Shown: positions 27,662-33,664 of the stretch, piece after piece
Layout: each line of letters starts with the position of its first letter
How positions within the stretch are numbered: position 1 is the first letter of the stretch
NCBI GenBank assembly: GCA_012837765.1
Contig: DUQO01000029.1
Location: 1-33,664 of the forward strand
Length of the DNA stretch: 33,664 nt
Origin: Mollicutes bacterium
GTDB taxonomy: Bacteria > Bacillota_I > Bacilli_A > RF39 > UBA660
Direction of reading: 5' to 3'
Notes under the pieces: model-generated
What the model was told of the DNA's origin: nothing
What the model saw: the letters and a program-made list of their open reading frames with translations, nothing else
Databases searched by the model: none
Translations under genes and position numbers: made by a program

Positions 27662-28320
27662 TTATTTTACTTTCCTTTTATATCTTTTTACATTTATAGC
27701 CTTTTCTTCATATATAGAATAATTAGTGAATAAAACAGCTGATTCTTCAAATGTACCAATTACAAAGCCGATATCCTTTTTATTTACTCCTATGTTTGAT
27801 AATGAAGGTATAATCATGAAAACAAGATTAGGTAATTCAAAATAACCAAATTTATGATAATGCCTTGTATTGCTATATCAATGCCTTTTGCATTATATAA
27901 TATATTATTACTAAAATAATGAGCCATTATTATCCTGACATTATTAATAAATATTGGTGAAGGAGCTTTTTGGAAATATATTATATCTTTTCTTTTACTA
28001 GCAATATATTTTAAAATATCAAAATTATTATTATACATATGCGAATTATCATGATTTCCTTTGATGCAATGTGTTTTTATTCCTGATACTTTAGGATAAT
28101 TATATATAAAGTGATCTGCCTGTTCTTTAGCACCAATTACTTTTAAACCCTCAGTTGAATATGATAGAATTCCATCTACCAAATCACCTAAATGAAAAAT
28201 TGTTTTTATGTTGTTTTTATCTATTATTTCTAGGGTTTTATTAACAGCATATAAATCTTCATTTTTGCTTCCAAAATGAGTATCCGATATAAAAGCAATC
28301 CTATTATCAGTAATTATCAT
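27662..28320 (-). pseudogene. YfcE-like metallophosphoesterase with frameshift in the GHxH motif
   Basis: SDTHFGSKNED…GDLVDG…KGNHDNSHMY…MAHYFS…IDIAIQG; the other frame resumes (G)HYHKFGYFELPNLVFMIIPSLSNIGVNKKDIGFVIGTFEESAVLFTNYSIYEEKAINVKRYKRKVK*. Shift at about 27861-27864. Confidence 0.88.
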
Positions 28321-28351
28321 TTTTTCACCACTTCAATAATTATTGTAACAT

Positions 28352-28380
28352 AAAACCCTCCACAGGAGGGTTGTTTTATT
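28352..28380 (-). terminator. Terminator after dnaJ
   Basis: CCCTCC-TGT-GGAGGG followed by TTTTATG on the minus strand. Confidence 0.75.
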
Positions 28381-29485
28381 TTACCTTCTTTTTATATTTG
28401 GTGAATATATCATTATTCTCTAAATTGGTTTCTGCAAGTTTATTTATTAAATCCTTTTGCTTTCTATCCAATTTAGTTGGAATTACAACATTTACTATAA
28501 CGTACATATTTCCTTTTCTTTTAGTTGAGACATTTGCAATACCTTTATCTTTTAATAATAACTTAGCTCCACTTTGGGTACCAGATGGTATTGTCAAAAT
28601 AACTGATCCATATAAAGTAGGTATTTCTTTTTTAGCACCTAAAATAGCTTCCGTTATTGTAATAGGTAGTTCCAAATAAATGTCATTATCTTCTCTTATA
28701 AATAATGGATGAGAATCAATTTTAAATTCAATATACAAATCACCATTTGGACCACCATTGATGCCAATACCACCTTTACCAGCTAATCTTAATTGACTAT
28801 CTTCATCAACACCAGCTGGTATTTTTACTACTATTTCCTTATTGGTTTTTACATGTCCCCTACCTCTACATTTTGAACAAGAATTTTTGTAAGTATGTCC
28901 TTTCCCTCTACATACTGGGCAAGTTGTTTTTGTTAAGTAAGTTCCTAAAAGAGTACGCTGTTCTGCAGTAATGGTTCCACTTCCATGACACCTATCACAT
29001 CGCTCTTCACCTGTTCCACCATGACCGTTACAAGAAGAGCATTCTTCCTCAACTTCAATATTGATTGTTTTTTCTTTACCAAATGCAGCTTCCTCAAAAG
29101 TAAGATGCATTTGCATTGCTATATCAGCACCTTTTCTAGGACGATTAGTATTGCGACTACTTCCACCAAAACCAAAAGATGAACCAAAAATATCGGAAAA
29201 GATGTCGCCAAAATCAAAACCAGAAAAATCAAAGCCAGCACCACCGAAACCACCTGCATTTTCAGAAAAGGCATCATGACCAAATTGATCATATTGACTC
29301 CTTTTAGTTTTATCTGATAAAACAGCATAAGCTTCTTGAATTTCTTTAAACTTTTCAGTGGCATTTGGATCTTTACTAACATCTGGATGATACTCTTTGG
29401 CAAGACGTCTAAAAGCACTTTTTATTTCAGCATCAGATGCATTTTTACTTACACCTAGAATCTCATAGTAATCTCTTTTTGCCAT
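28376..29485 (-). CDS. dnaJ: Chaperone protein DnaJ
   Basis: [42 protein letters not shown]; four CxxCxGxG repeats. Confidence 0.97.
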   Translation of the reverse strand: MAKRDYYEILGVSKNASDAEIKSAFRRLAKEYHPDVSKDPNATEKFKEIQEAYAVLSDKTKRSQYDQFGHDAFSENAGGFGGAGFDFSGFDFGDIFSDIFGSSFGFGGSSRNTNRPRKGADIAMQMHLTFEEAAFGKEKTINIEVEEECSSCNGHGGTGEERCDRCHGSGTITAEQRTLLGTYLTKTTCPVCRGKGHTYKNSCSKCRGRGHVKTNKEIVVKIPAGVDEDSQLRLAGKGGIGINGGPNGDLYIEFKIDSHPLFIREDNDIYLELPITITEAILGAKKEIPTLYGSVILTIPSGTQSGAKLLLKDKGIANVSTKRKGNMYVIVNVVIPTKLDRKQKDLINKLAETNLENNDIFTKYKKKVK

Positions 29486-29506
29486 ATCAACACTCCTTAT
29501 TATTAA

Positions 29507-29527
29507 ATGCAGAAACTAGTTCTGCAT
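29507..29527 (-). other. Intercistronic hairpin between dnaK and dnaJ
   Basis: ATGCAGAA-CTAGT-TTCTGCAT, no T-tract. Confidence 0.6.
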
Positions 29528-29535
29528 TCAATAAA

Positions 29536-31962
<2,427 letters not shown>

Positions 31963-31966
<4 letters not shown>

Positions 31967-32952
31967 CTTTCAATATTCTGCTTGATGTATTCTAAAATAC
32001 TTACAACGCGATCATATTCCATTCTCTTAGGACCTATAATCGCTATGGTACCTGTTTTACCATCAGCGACATATTTTGTTTTAATAATAGTCACATCATC
32101 ATCTATTTTCGACTCTTTCCCTATATAAACGTTTATACCATTACCATCTTCTTCAATACTATTTATTAAATCGCTATCTTCTAATTTGCTAACAATATTT
32201 TTAATTTTTGTAACATTATCAAATTCAGGTTGATTAAGAATGTTTTGTCTACCTACAAAATGAACATCACTTTTTATTGTAAAATCATTAAAGGCATTAT
32301 AAAAAACATTGTATATAGCTTCATGTTGTTTTATGTATTTTCCTATAATAGGTTTGATCTCAAATTCTAATTTTTCACTGATTTCGTCAATCGGTGTTCC
32401 GACTAACAAATTATTAATTAAATCAACCATCTTATGAACTTCTTCTACATTAATATTTTCATTTATTTTTATATTCTTATGTTCTACATGTCCTTTATCG
32501 GTAATAACGATTGCTATTATATTAGAAAAATCGATTGCTATTGCTTCGACTTTCTTAAGTCTGTTGTCAATTGCCGATTTACCAAGAACAATTGATGTAT
32601 AACTAGTTATCTCTGATATTATTTCCATACTTTTCAAAATTACATCATCAAGTTTTAAGGATTGATTTTGAAAAATTGTTTGTAACTTTAAAACATCTTC
32701 ACCTGTCATCTCTTTTGGTTTCATTAAATTTTCTACATAATAGCGATATCCATTTTCACTTGGAATCCTACCAGATGAAGTATGAGTTTTTTCTAAAAGA
32801 CCTTGTTCTTCTAAAAAAGCCATTTCATTACGAATAGTCGCACTAGAAAGATTTAAAAAATCACAAATTGATTTAGAACCAACAGGACGAGCTGTTTTTA
32901 CATATTCTTCAACTATCATCTTTAGAATGTTATTCTGTCTATCGTGTAACAT
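31963..32952 (-). CDS. hrcA: Heat-inducible transcription repressor HrcA
   Basis: MLHDRQNNILKMIVEEYVKTARPVGSKSICDFLNLSSATIRNEMAFLEEQGLLEKTHTSSGRIPSENGYRYYV. Start moved from 33009 (inside CIRCE) to the RBS-preceded ATG. Confidence 0.96.
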
Positions 32953-32980
32953 ATAACACCTCCTAACATGACATAAACCT

Positions 32981-33009
32981 ATTATAATAGTATGCGTTAG
33001 CAATGTCAA
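32981..33009 (-). promoter_or_regulatory. Sigma-A promoter of hrcA-grpE-dnaK-dnaJ
   Basis: TTGACA (33004-33009), 17 nt, TATAAT (32981-32986). Confidence 0.88.
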
Positions 33010-33023
33010 TACATGAGTGCTAT
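32997..33023. promoter_or_regulatory. CIRCE operator (HrcA site), one degenerate half
   Basis: TTAGCAATG-TCAATACAT-GAGTGCTAT versus consensus TTAGCACTC-N9-GAGTGCTAA; overlaps the -35. Confidence 0.88.
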
Positions 33024-33027
33024 TTTC

Positions 33028-33062
33028 AAAAAAGAAATTAATCTTTTATTGATTAATTTCTT
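33028..33062 (-). terminator. Terminator of the FGE-like gene
   Basis: AAGAAATTAATC-loop-GATTAATTTCTT then TTTTTT on the minus strand. Confidence 0.8.
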
Positions 33063-33093
33063 ATAATTCTTCTGAAAAACATTTTAAACTAGA

Positions 33094-33664
33094 TTAAAGT
33101 CCTTCACCGACAGTTAAGACAGCCCGAAATCCACTATAGTTTAATGCTCCTCCACTGCTAATTGTAAAATAAAACGGTCCCGAAACGGTGCTATGATTGT
33201 AATTACCTCCGCGACGAAACCAAGGATTATCGACTTTTGGCATATAAGAATAGTCACTATACCATGCTATCCCACCAGTACCTACACTACTTGTTTCATA
33301 TAATGCATCGCCTTTAGACGAGATAGTTAATTTGTAATTATCTGATTCACTATCAGTTTCAGCCACTTCATATACATCTTTATATTTTGAGTGTGATGTG
33401 TAAAAGCTATTACATATGTTGTTAAATTTGAGTGTGAATTATCTACATAAACAGATACATATTCAAAGGCTCCACCTGACATATCATATATGCCATAAAT
33501 GTTACCAGTTGTACTTGCTTTTACTCCATCAGTTGTATGGTACTCATTACATATATCTTCATTAGATGCATCAACACTACTACCTGCACACCCAGTCTTA
33601 TATGAATTGTTTGAATTGTTCCAAATTTCATTTGGATTACCATACTGTGATTTTGATAGATATG
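33094..33664 (-). pseudogene. FGE-sulfatase-like domain protein, frameshifted, 5' end outside window
   Basis: Upstream frame YLSKSQYGNPNEIWNNSNNSYKTGC…STTGNIYGIYDMSGGAFEYVSVYVDNS; downstream frame NSFYTSHSKYKDVYEVAETDS…NPWFRRGGNYNHSTVSGPFYF…SGFRAVLTVGEGL. Confidence 0.7.

Noticed and set aside
29061-29279. ORFs antisense or alternative-frame inside dnaJ and dnaK (28985-29279, 29119-29418, 29723-30145)
   Set aside because: Shadow ORFs of strongly conserved chaperone genes.

Overview
AT-rich, low-GC Firmicutes-like chromosomal window (the gut Bacilli/RF39-like affiliation is a guess from gene style). TGA looks like a stop: ruvA ends in an ATGA overlap. Most of the window is a housekeeping backbone whose order resembles the Bacillus radC-mreCD-spoIVFAB-rplU-prp-rpmA-obg and ruvA-ruvB-queA regions. 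It also holds proS, a T-box-led GNAT-HD-valS operon, a LiaF-like gene, mtaB, rsmE and hrcA-grpE-dnaK-dnaJ. Accessory content: a mother-cell-type sigma factor fused to a SpoIIID-like HTH plus two further sigma-region-4-like HTHs; a standalone Clp-D1-type AAA+ ATPase; a 917-aa prepilin-anchored glycine-rich, Ig-like surface protein; and a Flp-like pilin. Four accessory genes have disrupted frames that the ORF track hides (DUF3795-like, Zn-ribbon protein, metallophosphoesterase, FGE-like). Strongest lead: the sigma-SpoIIID fusion (22103-23644). Next: the M50 protease whose conserved N-terminus has no ATG/GTG/TTG/CTG start, the Val T-box operon driving an archaeal-type ValS, and the giant pilin. 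Family calls come from motif recognition without database searches.
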